Shown: positions 1-7,975 of the stretch, piece by piece | Numbering within the stretch: position 1 is the first letter of the stretch | How the letters are laid out: each line of letters starts with the position of its first letter | Notes under the pieces: model-generated | The model's database searches: none | What the model was told of the DNA's origin: nothing | What the model saw: the letters and a program-made list of their open reading frames with translations, nothing else | Assembly: GCA_035712365.1 (NCBI GenBank) | Contig: DASTAW010000048.1 | Span: 1-64,000 of the forward strand | From: Terriglobia bacterium | GTDB lineage: Bacteria > Acidobacteriota > Terriglobia > UBA7540 | DNA length: 64,000 nucleotides | Direction: 5' to 3' | Position numbers and translations under genes: made by a program

Positions 1-1
1 G

Positions 2-832
2 AAGGAAATTCACGGGCGGGTGGTGGCGCTGTGCGCGCAATCGCTCGAGTCGGTGCGAATTCTTTTCAATTCGGCCAACCGCCAATACCCCAATGGCCTG
101 GCCAACTCCAGCAGCGTACTCGGCCATTACCTGATGGACCATCTATGGGTGACGGCCGGCGCCTCCGCCGAGTTTCCCGAGCTCGGCGACAAGCCCAGCC
201 TGGATGGCCCGCACAGGCCTGACGGGATTTATGTGGTCCGTTTCCGAAACACGCAAAACGGTCCGCGCTCAAAGAAATTTCTGCGAGGGTACGGATATCA
301 GGGACGAGGCGGAGCGGATTTCAACTTACAAGCGCCGGGCTTTGGAAAATCTTTCAAGAAGGCCGTGTCTGACCCGAGCATCACGGTGCACATCGACAGC
401 TTTGGTGAATGCCTCGCACGCTGGGACAACTATGTCGAAATCGATCCGGGCGTAGTGGACACGTATGGAATTCCAGTATTACGAATTCATATGAGCTTTG
501 GCGACAATGAACGCGCTATGATTCCCGATATGGCGGAAGCGGCCGTCGAGATGATGGAAGCCGCCGGAGGCCACAATATTCAGCCGTTCACGGTTCCTGA
601 CCGCCAGCCCGGTTACGGCATTCACGAGGTAGGAGTCGCGCGAATGGGGCACGATGCCAGGAAATCCGTCCTCAACCAGTTCCAGCAATGCCACGACATC
701 CCGAACCTGCTGGTGCTGGACGGGGGCGCATTCGCGTCCAGCGCCTGCCAGAATCCCACCCTGACGATCATGGCGCTGTGCGTGCGTTCCTGCGACCATC
801 TGATGCAGGAAATGAAAAGAGGAAACGTGTAA
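2..832 (+). CDS. GMC-family oxidoreductase, C-terminal part (5' end outside window)
   Basis: This is the FAD-dependent GMC oxidoreductase C-terminal half, cut by the window edge. The reading frame is open from base 2, so the GTG at 20 is probably internal. Seen: an 'SANRQYPNGLANSSSVLGH' stretch and 'YLMDH', typical of the GMC fold, then 'GIHEVGVARMGHD' carrying the conserved His and 'QNPTLTIMAL' carrying the conserved Asn of the active-site pair. Family members oxidise sugars or alcohols; those related to glucoside 3-dehydrogenase work in the periplasm. The next plus-strand gene encodes a 3-keto-disaccharide hydrolase domain, which favours a sugar 3-dehydrogenase role (inference). The FAD-binding N-terminus cannot be checked here. 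Confidence 0.85.
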   Translation, partial: KEIHGRVVALCAQSLESVRILFNSANRQYPNGLANSSSVLGHYLMDHLWVTAGASAEFPELGDKPSLDGPHRPDGIYVVRFRNTQNGPRSKKFLRGYGYQGRGGADFNLQAPGFGKSFKKAVSDPSITVHIDSFGECLARWDNYVEIDPGVVDTYGIPVLRIHMSFGDNERAMIPDMAEAAVEMMEAAGGHNIQPFTVPDRQPGYGIHEVGVARMGHDARKSVLNQFQQCHDIPNLLVLDGGAFASSACQNPTLTIMALCVRSCDHLMQEMKRGNV

Positions 833-920
833 CTTTTGGCGGCCGAGTCTCCGGGTTGGACGTATGGAGCCATGACCAGAGCCAAAATCACGCGTCTGGT
901 CAGATCTCCGCAGCAGGCGG

Positions 921-1139
921 TTACCGCCGCAAAGCGGGAAGCGGCATCACGGGCCGGATAGTTTGTGCTCCTGAATCGCCCATCTGATACCCCGTGACGT
1001 GCTTGCTGGTGTTCTGATTGGTCATTTTGCCGCTCGTCTCCAGGTACGTAGTTGTGCAGCCCGCGGCGAAAAGGCCGGTCAGCAGCAGGGCCGCACCCAT
1101 CAACAGGCAGTATTTTGTCTTCGCAAGATTCCGTATCAT
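921..1139 (-). CDS. Small lipoprotein, function unknown
   Basis: A 72-residue product begins at the ATG at 1139, preceded by a GAGGAG ribosome-binding site. The N-terminus is a lipoprotein signal: basic start 'MIRNLAKTKY', hydrophobic core, and lipobox 'LFAAGC' followed by a Thr-rich stretch. The mature part is only about 45 residues and resembles no family I recognise. It lies convergent with the upstream GMC gene and divergent from the DUF1080-type gene, so it is a separate transcription unit. It is probably a small envelope-anchored protein. Confidence 0.6.
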   Translation of the reverse strand: MIRNLAKTKYCLLMGAALLLTGLFAAGCTTTYLETSGKMTNQNTSKHVTGYQMGDSGAQTIRPVMPLPALRR

Positions 1140-1356
1140 TCTTGTCTCCTCGTTTGTTATATGATGACGTATCATATTTCTGAAAAATCTATGGGCGGCG
1201 GAACTGCGCCCGCGCGCTTTGCAGCAACCTTTTATATTAGCCCGAACATCTCCATCGGCGCTAACGCCATGAACATATCCACGCGCGAAATCAGCCCCAT
1301 CATAATCCCGGGCAGCGCCTCACAATCCACAGCAACCGGCACAGGAAGGCACATCC

Positions 1357-2031
1357 ATGAAACAAGCTGTGATTCCAAGCACTGTTATCTTTCTTCTGTT
1401 ATTGATCGGTATAGTCATGGTCCCACGCGGTGAAAGCCGAGCAGCGCCGGGAACATCCGGCTGGATTGACATTATGCCGGGGCCTTCCTTTAGTGATTGG
1501 ACGCGCGTGGCGATTCCACCCGACCGAATGCTGGCGCAGTATTCCCAGTGGAGCGTGGACGCCGCAAACCACACGCTCGTTTGCGCGGGTGACGGCGGGC
1601 ATGAGTGGCTCCGCTACGGGCGTGAACTGGGCGACTTTCTGTTCCACGTGGAGTGGCGGCTCACACGGCACGAAGGCGGCAAAGGTTACAACAGCGGAGT
1701 TTTTGTCCGCAACAACGACAACGGAGGCATCTGGTACCAGGCACAAGTGGGCACCGCCGGTAGCGGGTACTGGTTCGGTTACGATAACCCTGCTGAAAAG
1801 GGACCGATCGGCTTCAACCTGAAACCCGAGATGAAAGTGAACGCGGTGAAGCCCGCCGGGGAGTGGAACACGTTTGACATTCGCTGCCAGGGCGCAAGGC
1901 TGGTGCTGAAAGTGAATGGGACCGCCACCAGCGAATTCGACGCGTGCAGAAACCTGAAAGGCTATCTTGGCCTTGAGGCAGAAGGTTCCCGCATCGAGTT
2001 TCGCAAGATGAGAATCAAACTTCTGAAGTGA
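1357..2031 (+). CDS. Exported 3-keto-disaccharide hydrolase (DUF1080) domain protein
   Basis: The 224-residue product has an N-terminal signal peptide (basic start, about 20 hydrophobic residues ending near 'GESRAAP') and one concanavalin-like jelly-roll domain of the DUF1080 family. Recognisable family features are 'FSDWTR', 'EWLRYGRELGDFLFHVEWR', 'YNSGVFVRNN', and the closing 'GYLGLEAEGSRIEFRKMRI'. Members of this family cleave 3-keto-glycosides made by GMC or Gfo/Idh-type sugar 3-dehydrogenases. The start ATG has an AGGAAGG site upstream. The adjacent GMC oxidoreductase and the GH36-like gene fit an extracytoplasmic sugar-processing locus. The exact substrate cannot be read from sequence. 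Confidence 0.82.
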   Translation: MKQAVIPSTVIFLLLLIGIVMVPRGESRAAPGTSGWIDIMPGPSFSDWTRVAIPPDRMLAQYSQWSVDAANHTLVCAGDGGHEWLRYGRELGDFLFHVEWRLTRHEGGKGYNSGVFVRNNDNGGIWYQAQVGTAGSGYWFGYDNPAEKGPIGFNLKPEMKVNAVKPAGEWNTFDIRCQGARLVLKVNGTATSEFDACRNLKGYLGLEAEGSRIEFRKMRIKLLK

Positions 2032-2146
2032 CGGGAAGGCGCCGGGGCCGCCGAACGGGGTTCGTAGTTGCGCGCGTGGCACCAATGTGGCGTCCACGTA
2101 ATTGTTCACGTCGTCATACGAGGGCCGGTGCTCTTCCGGCACGAGA

Positions 2147-2210
2147 AATCTGCTTCTCGGCCAGCCAAAAGCAGATTCCTCTCCCGCTTTGCGGTAACGG
2201 AATGACGGGC
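2147..2210. repeat. Hairpin plus dispersed-repeat-like element downstream of the DUF1080 gene
   Basis: AATCTGCTT (2147-2155) pairs perfectly with AAGCAGATT (2169-2177). Immediately after comes GCAGATTCCT...GGAATGACGG (2171-2210), whose ATTCC/GGAAT ends can also pair. The second part resembles the element at 52450-52480 (GATCCT...AGGATGACA). It may act as a transcription end for the DUF1080 gene, but there is no T-run. Confidence 0.4.
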
Positions 2211-2255
2211 AGGCGCGGCGGGTTGTAAAAAGTTAGTGGGACACGACGCCAGCCA

Positions 2256-4469
2256 TCACACCTTGCTGGCTTTCAACAGGAGGTGCTGGCGGAACTGTGC
2301 TTTCAGCCTGGGATTTGCGGCGTTGACGGTCCCCAGATCTTTTTCGTTCTCGTAATCGGTAACGCGGTACTGGCCGGGATCAAGGCCCCGCAATTCCAGT
2401 TCGCCTTCCCAGGCCGGCTGCGGACCAGGCGCATAAAAGGCATAGTAGATGTTCCCATCTTTGGCGATGGCATAGGCTTCGGGAGAGTCGTACCCGTAAT
2501 TATAAAGATCGAGGAAAGTGCCTTCGGAAAGCATCTCGCGATTGTAAATGGCCGTCCACTTTTTCCAGATTTTCTCCTTTGCGGGCGTGAGGTAAACATT
2601 ACCGAAATGCGCCCCAGGATCAGGCCACACAAACTTCGTTCCTACCACGCCGCCCGGCCCGACCGTTGAGGCGAAGTCTTCGCCCACGTCGAGTTCGTGT
2701 TCTGAATTGGCATGCCGGACCCTGGTGAGTTCAACGTGGTCTCCATAAACGGCAGCTTTCGGCCCCATCAGCGCCTTGTACATCTTGATGCGGCGCCGGA
2801 CCTGGATGGAGCCTACGGGGTCTGCCGTCACGGCCTGGTTCATAAAAGGCAGCCAGGCAAAGTTGGGCGGCGCTCCGCACGGGCAGATTTGCGTAACGCT
2901 GTAAGACTTGAGGGCGCGCGAGGTTTCAAAAATCGCCTGGATAACCTTGGGCATGGCCATGACGGAATCCTGCGGCGATTTGTGATGGTGCGCCGGATTG
3001 TAGCAGGGGGGCGCGCTGAACACGCTGTCCATTTTGCTGCCATCATATCCCCAGTCCCGGATGAAGCGTTGCACCAGCCTGACAAAATACTGCCGCACCT
3101 CCGGCACCGCCGGGCAGAGCGAGGCCACATCACACACAGGGCTGATCAGCCGCGCATGCTTGCCTTCTTTGTCGAGGACCAGCCAATCCGGATGTTCCTG
3201 CGATACTTTGGAAGTGACGGCGTGCTTCCAGTCGAGGTGCTTACCCTGGCCGTCATCCACAGCCAGCGGCTGCCACCAGAGCTGGATGTAAAATCCCTGC
3301 TTGTGGAATTCATCGGCCAGTTGCTTGATGGTGTCACCGGGGAAGGTATCTTCACGCGGGTCCCAGTCGCCGAAATCATTGAACCAGCGATAATCAAGCG
3401 TGGCCCACTTGATGCCAAATTCCTTCAGCTTCGGGATGGTTCCGAGCATCTGCGCGCGAGTAACATCCTGCTCATAACCCCAGCCACACCAGTTGATGTC
3501 GTACGCGTCCTTGCCCGGGCTCGGAATGTTCCAGCCCTCGCGCTGCAGCACTCGCGAATAGGTCCGCAAGGGCTTGTAAAAGTCGCCCTCGTAAACCGAG
3601 ATGAAACTCTGCGGCAGTGAATAAACCTCGCCGGGTTTGAGCGTGACTCGAGGCTCCATCTCCATGGCGGCTTCAACGCGGTTGTCCGTGGCCACTTCCA
3701 CCGGAAGCGAAAGGACCAGCGGCAACAGTTCCAGATGGCCAATGCCGATTCCCACTTTGTCCGTCCAGAAGGCAACCACCGGGATGCCGCCACCCAGGCC
3801 TTGTGGCGTGGGGCCGCCCATCAGGTTAAGCTGCGAAAATTTTGCCGGAATTTCCTCAATGATGTTTTCGCCCCACTTGTAACTGGAGCCCTGGAACGAC
3901 CACATTTTGTACGGCGGCGCCTTGTGATCGATCAGGTATGCGTTCAGCCGATGCCGGTTTGCGACCACGCGGTCAATCGCGAGATCCTTCCCGGTCATGT
4001 TCTTGTAGCTTTCCGTCACAACAGCCAGGCCGGGAAAGTCATCATACACTTCCACCGTGAGCGTCTTTTCGATCCCTTCCGGGCTGCTCGCTGGAATTTC
4101 AACGCGCTTGCCTACCGGCCCGATCTTTCCTTTGGCTTCTGCAATGATCGACTGGCCGAAGTCAAACTTGAAGCCGGAAATCTGCTTGCCGCCGCTCACA
4201 AGATAGCTGCCAGCGCCAGGACCGGACGCAGGCTCTTCAAGCGTCAGGCTGCCACTCTGCGTGCGGAGAAAAGCTTGAATATTTCCGGAAGGAAGAACGT
4301 GGAATTCGGCGGCGGATGTCTGGAGAATAATCGGGCCGTCCCGGTTGACGCCTACATCGACCGAGGAAACTTTGCCCGCTGGTTTGTCAGGTGAACCTCC
4401 GCTCCTGCAGGCCGCCATTCCGGCAACCAGCGCAATACCGGCCTTTTCCAGCCACTGCCGCCTGTTCAT
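2256..4469 (-). CDS. Tat-exported GH36-like alpha-galactosidase family lipoprotein
   Basis: About 737 residues. The N-terminus 'MNRRQWLEKAGIAL' is a twin-arginine signal ending in the lipobox-like 'AGMAAC', so the protein is probably a Tat-dependent lipoprotein. An N-terminal beta-sandwich region precedes a (beta/alpha)8 barrel: 'IKWATLDYRWFNDFGDW', 'GFYIQLWWQPLAV', 'HPDWLVLDKEGK', 'WGYDGSKMDSVF'. The Asp in 'SKMDS' sits where the GH36/GH27 clan-D nucleophile is expected; 'GDHVEL' may carry the acid/base. A C-terminal beta domain follows. ATGs at 4472 and 4469 both follow an AAGGGGG site. Activity on alpha-galactosides is an inference; related barrels act on other glycosides. Confidence 0.75.
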   Translation of the reverse strand: MNRRQWLEKAGIALVAGMAACRSGGSPDKPAGKVSSVDVGVNRDGPIILQTSAAEFHVLPSGNIQAFLRTQSGSLTLEEPASGPGAGSYLVSGGKQISGFKFDFGQSIIAEAKGKIGPVGKRVEIPASSPEGIEKTLTVEVYDDFPGLAVVTESYKNMTGKDLAIDRVVANRHRLNAYLIDHKAPPYKMWSFQGSSYKWGENIIEEIPAKFSQLNLMGGPTPQGLGGGIPVVAFWTDKVGIGIGHLELLPLVLSLPVEVATDNRVEAAMEMEPRVTLKPGEVYSLPQSFISVYEGDFYKPLRTYSRVLQREGWNIPSPGKDAYDINWCGWGYEQDVTRAQMLGTIPKLKEFGIKWATLDYRWFNDFGDWDPREDTFPGDTIKQLADEFHKQGFYIQLWWQPLAVDDGQGKHLDWKHAVTSKVSQEHPDWLVLDKEGKHARLISPVCDVASLCPAVPEVRQYFVRLVQRFIRDWGYDGSKMDSVFSAPPCYNPAHHHKSPQDSVMAMPKVIQAIFETSRALKSYSVTQICPCGAPPNFAWLPFMNQAVTADPVGSIQVRRRIKMYKALMGPKAAVYGDHVELTRVRHANSEHELDVGEDFASTVGPGGVVGTKFVWPDPGAHFGNVYLTPAKEKIWKKWTAIYNREMLSEGTFLDLYNYGYDSPEAYAIAKDGNIYYAFYAPGPQPAWEGELELRGLDPGQYRVTDYENEKDLGTVNAANPRLKAQFRQHLLLKASKV

Positions 4470-4667
4470 CATGTCCCCCTTCTTCACCTGCTGAAAAGCG
4501 AAGGAACATTATACTGCCACAAGTCTCAAATGGGGCGAACGCAAGGCTTCCGTTGTGTGACCAAAAGAGCGATCGCACGAGACCTTTAAAGGAAGGCCTC
4601 CGCAGTGTATACTCGGAACCAATCGGAGTCTGAAGCACCCAGACTGAGAGATCATCGGAGGTGGGCT

Positions 4668-5627
4668 ATGAAGCCGGCTTTCGGGCTCCTCGCGTTGCTT
4701 GTTCTTCCGTGTCTTGCTTTCGGCCAGGACCTGCAGTTGCGGCAGCAAGCCGTCAGTCTGCTGGAAAGGGCAAACGCGGTAAGCGTCTCACCAAATTTCC
4801 CAAGTCTTGAGCGGGCCGTCAGCTTCCGCGTGCTGGACTCGGCAACGGGGCCGCAACAGGGCACGTTCACGCGCATGGTCATTCGGGGAGGCGGACGCCG
4901 TGACGAAATAACCTTCGGCAGTTTTCATATGCTCAACATCTACGCGCAAGGACAACTTGCCACCGTCCGTACGTCTGAGCTGCTACCGCCGGCACCCGCG
5001 GACGCTCTACGCCTCACCCCCATCAACCTGGTGCGTTTCGATGACGAAGACATAATCTACGCCATTAACGACAGCGTATCCGGCGGGCACCCGGCTCGCT
5101 GCATCGAGTTCAATACCATCGTGGGAGAAACCAACGAGAACAATGAGTTGTGCGTGGATTCCAATAATGGAACACTGGTTCGCGAAAAGATCGGGGACCA
5201 GATCATTGAGAACAGTGACTTCTTTTCTTTCGCCGGCGCGTTAATTCCAGGAAAAATAGAGTACTCGTTTGGAGGTGTTCCGAAAATCGAAATCACTCAG
5301 ACGATGACCGCACTCGACCATCCCGCGCCGGATGTTCTGGTTGTACCACCGAACGCCGAAATCCGCCCGATATGCAAGACCTCGCGACGCGCGTTTGGAC
5401 AGAACATGCCGCAACCTAAGCCAACCGGCGGTGGAGCAGCCGACATCCTTCTGCGCGGAATTATCGGGAAGGACGGAAGAGTTCGCGACCCGATGGTCCA
5501 GCGATCCGAACGTCCTGACCTCAACGCCCAGGCGCTGAGCATCGTCCAGCAATGGACCTTTTCCCCAGCCATGTGCGACGGAGAGCCAAACGAAACCACG
5601 GGAACGTTTGTGCTCCATTTCCGCTGA
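4668..5627 (+). CDS. Exported protein with TonB C-terminal domain
   Basis: 319 residues with a clear signal peptide ('MKPAFGLLALLVLPCLAFGQD') and an ATG preceded by CGGAGG. The first 220 residues are a beta-rich domain I do not recognise by name. The last 85 residues match a TonB C-terminal fold: 'ADILLRGIIGKDGRVRD', 'LNAQALSIVQQWTFSPA', ending 'TGTFVLHFR'. There is no N-terminal transmembrane anchor or proline-rich spacer, so it is unlikely to be the ExbBD-coupled TonB itself. Such TonB-C periplasmic proteins are frequent in Acidobacteriota. It stands alone between a minus-strand glycosidase and a plus-strand ACT gene. Confidence 0.7.
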   Translation: MKPAFGLLALLVLPCLAFGQDLQLRQQAVSLLERANAVSVSPNFPSLERAVSFRVLDSATGPQQGTFTRMVIRGGGRRDEITFGSFHMLNIYAQGQLATVRTSELLPPAPADALRLTPINLVRFDDEDIIYAINDSVSGGHPARCIEFNTIVGETNENNELCVDSNNGTLVREKIGDQIIENSDFFSFAGALIPGKIEYSFGGVPKIEITQTMTALDHPAPDVLVVPPNAEIRPICKTSRRAFGQNMPQPKPTGGGAADILLRGIIGKDGRVRDPMVQRSERPDLNAQALSIVQQWTFSPAMCDGEPNETTGTFVLHFR

Positions 5628-5753
5628 AGGGCAGTCGGATAATCTGGCTGCGAACCAGCCTATCGTTAACCAACCCCCTCCGAAGCACCAGCAACCTCAG
5701 GCGATGACAGCGGTTATTCGGCATGTAAAGTGTGCTACGCTATGCGGACATCC

Positions 5754-5849
5754 GGGTGCGGATGCGCGTGTTTTCCGGGTTCCGAAGCCAAAATGCCGCC
5801 GGGACGGCGGCGCTACGGGTGCGGGTGCAGACATTTTCCGGATCCCGCA
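5754..5849. repeat. REP-like palindrome (5794-5816) between two imperfect direct repeats
   Basis: The core 5794-5816 begins TGCCGCCGGGACGG and contains the arms GCCGCC/GGCGGC. It is an exact reverse complement of 11527-11549. It is flanked by two related stretches, 5754-5785 and 5816-5848, both starting CGGGTGCGG and both containing TTTTCCGG, with about 24 of 32 positions equal. The whole unit lies directly upstream of the ACT-domain gene. Confidence 0.6.
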
Positions 5850-5866
5850 AGTCTTCAGGAGCGACG

Positions 5867-6523
5867 ATGGCAGAACAAGTTGGCATTCTGGTTCGGGTGG
5901 AATCGGGATTGGGTGTGCTGCACCAGTTGACAGGGGTGATTGCCGCCCAGCAGGGGGATATCTCGACGGTAGCAATTGTTGAGAGCAGCCCGCATGAAGC
6001 CCGCATCTATTTTGAAATCGAGCTTCCCGGGGCCGTCGAAAATTTGCTGGAAGGGCTACGGTTGCTGCCCATCGTGAAGGAAACGGAACCCGTTGGCACC
6101 CTGGACAAAATTTATGGCAAGCGCATCATCGTGATGGGAGGCGGCGCGCAGGTGGGACAGGTGGCCATCGGCGCCATATCTGAAGCCGACCGGCATAACA
6201 TCCGGGGCGAACATATCTCCGTGGATACCATTCCGCTGGTGGGCGAGCAGCCGCTGGCGGAGGCCGTTCGCGCCGTAGGACGCCTGCCGCGCGCGCGCGT
6301 TCTGGTGCTGGCTGGATCGCTGATGGGCGGCGACATTGAGCGCGCCGTCCGCGAGGTGCGCGCACAAGGCCTGCTGGTCATCAGCCTCAACATGGCAGGG
6401 AGCGTTCCCGAGGTGGCCGACCTGGTGGTCACCGACCCGGTGCAGGCCGGCGTGATGGCCGTGATGGCCATTGCCGATACCGCCAAGTTCAGCATTGACC
6501 GGCTGAAGAAACGGGCGTTCTAG
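5867..6523 (+). CDS. ACT-domain protein with conserved C-terminal domain (DUF5612-like)
   Basis: 218 residues. The ATG at 5867 is preceded by AGGAG. Residues 1-75 form a regulatory ACT domain ('VGILVRVESGLGVLHQLTGV', 'FEIELPGAVENLLEGLRLL'). The C-terminal 130 residues ('RIIVMGGGAQVGQVAIGAI', 'SLMGGDIERAV', 'VADLVVTDPVQAGVMAVMAI') look like a small Rossmann-type domain that I associate with DUF5612 proteins best known from archaea. ACT domains bind small molecules, often amino acids; no enzymatic activity can be assigned. It is monocistronic by position. The family name is uncertain; the ACT assignment is firmer. Confidence 0.65.
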   Translation: MAEQVGILVRVESGLGVLHQLTGVIAAQQGDISTVAIVESSPHEARIYFEIELPGAVENLLEGLRLLPIVKETEPVGTLDKIYGKRIIVMGGGAQVGQVAIGAISEADRHNIRGEHISVDTIPLVGEQPLAEAVRAVGRLPRARVLVLAGSLMGGDIERAVREVRAQGLLVISLNMAGSVPEVADLVVTDPVQAGVMAVMAIADTAKFSIDRLKKRAF

Positions 6524-6562
6524 CGCGCGACCGCCTCCTTACCAGCAGAAGACCACCACTTA

Positions 6563-7939
6563 TCAGAGTTTATCGTCTTCCAAGGGGTGGCGGTGCGTCA
6601 TCCGGTAGAGTGTATTGCGGCTGATTCCCAGGATGTCAGCGGCCTGCGACTTGTTGTTGCCCGTCATTTTCAACACATAATTCAAGTAGCGCCGACCGAG
6701 TTCTTCAAGCGACGGCAGCTCCGCAAACAGCAGGTCTACGGCCCTGGCGTGCTCGCTGCCGGGGCACAGCTTGGCGGGAAGGTCCTGAAGAGTGATCACG
6801 CCGGAGCGGTTGAGCGCGGCCACAGATTCCAGCGTGTTCAACAGTTCTCTCACGTTGCCTGGCCAGGCATATACAACGAGGGCGGAGTGCGCTTCGGGAG
6901 ATAGTGTGAGTGTTCGGCCGGATTCAGCGCTTAGCTTCTGAAGGAAGTGCGCCACCAGCAGCGGAATATCTTCCGCGCGCTGCCGAAGGGGCGGAAGATC
7001 GATCTCTATAACGCGAAGCCGGTAATAGAGGTCTTCACGGAAACTCCCTTCCGCCACCAGATCAGCCAAATGCTGGTTTGAAGCGGCAATCATGCGGACA
7101 TCAACCCGAATCGACTGGTTCGACCCCACAGGCCGGACCTCCTGCGCTTCCAGCGTGCGCAGCAATTTGACCTGAAGGGCGGGACTCATCTCTGAGACTT
7201 CATCAAGGAAGACGGTGCCACCATTGGCATCCTCAAAGATTCCGACCTTGTTCACGCTGGCGCCTGTAAATGAACCCCGGACGTGGCCGAACAGTTCGGA
7301 TTCCAGCAGTGACTCAGTAAAGGCCCCGCAGTTTACGGCCAGAAAGCGTTGCTGCGCCCGCGGTCCGTTGGTGTGGATGGCGCGCGCCACAAGCTCCTTG
7401 CCGGTGCCGCTCTCTCCGGTGATCAGGACCGTGGCCCGTGAATCGGCGACCATCCCGATCTTCTTGTAAACTTCCAGCATCGAGGAGCTCCGGCCCACCA
7501 GCGAGGACACCGGCGCCGAAGCAGCGGGTGGAGGCGCCTGCCTACGTGTTTCGCGGACGAGCTTGCGGCTTTCAAGGGCCCGCCGAACACGGTTCAAAAC
7601 GTCGTCGATCTTAAAAGGTTTGGAAAGATAATCGAAGGCGCCCGCCTTCACCGCTTCAATGGCCGTTTCCATTGAACCGAAGGCTGTGATCAGGATGACT
7701 TCTGAATCGGGCTGAATCGACTTGAAGGCGCGCAGCACGTCCAGACCACTCAACTCCGGGCCCAGGCGAATGTCACTGAGAATCACCTCGAAGGGCGCTT
7801 GCTTGCCCGCCTCCAGGGCCTCCTCTGCTCCAGAGGCTGCGACTACCCGATAACCCTCCCCCTCCAAGACTTCGGAGAGCAGATGCCGCGTGTCGGCATC
7901 GTCGTCCACCACAAGGATTGTTGCGTTTCGGTTGACCAT
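6563..7939 (-). CDS. Sigma-54-dependent response regulator (NtrC family)
   Basis: 458 residues with three domains in order. Receiver: acidic pocket 'VVDDDAD', phospho-acceptor Asp56 in 'ILSDIRLG', Lys107 in 'LSKPF'. AAA+ domain: Walker A 'GESGTGKE' 175-182, sigma-54 contact loop 'GSFTGA' 222-227, Walker B 'GGTVFLDE' 240-247. C-terminus: Fis-type helix-turn-helix 'SQAADILGISRNTLYRM'. It should activate RpoN promoters after phosphorylation. The histidine kinase gene lies 36 bases upstream on the same strand, so the two are a cognate pair. The contact loop carries Ser where the consensus is GAFTGA. Targets are unknown; no convincing -24/-12 site was noticed nearby. Confidence 0.93.
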   Translation of the reverse strand: MVNRNATILVVDDDADTRHLLSEVLEGEGYRVVAASGAEEALEAGKQAPFEVILSDIRLGPELSGLDVLRAFKSIQPDSEVILITAFGSMETAIEAVKAGAFDYLSKPFKIDDVLNRVRRALESRKLVRETRRQAPPPAASAPVSSLVGRSSSMLEVYKKIGMVADSRATVLITGESGTGKELVARAIHTNGPRAQQRFLAVNCGAFTESLLESELFGHVRGSFTGASVNKVGIFEDANGGTVFLDEVSEMSPALQVKLLRTLEAQEVRPVGSNQSIRVDVRMIAASNQHLADLVAEGSFREDLYYRLRVIEIDLPPLRQRAEDIPLLVAHFLQKLSAESGRTLTLSPEAHSALVVYAWPGNVRELLNTLESVAALNRSGVITLQDLPAKLCPGSEHARAVDLLFAELPSLEELGRRYLNYVLKMTGNNKSQAADILGISRNTLYRMTHRHPLEDDKL

Positions 7940-7975
7940 AAAATCCTGAGTTGTTAAAAGGGCGCCGGGTCCCTG

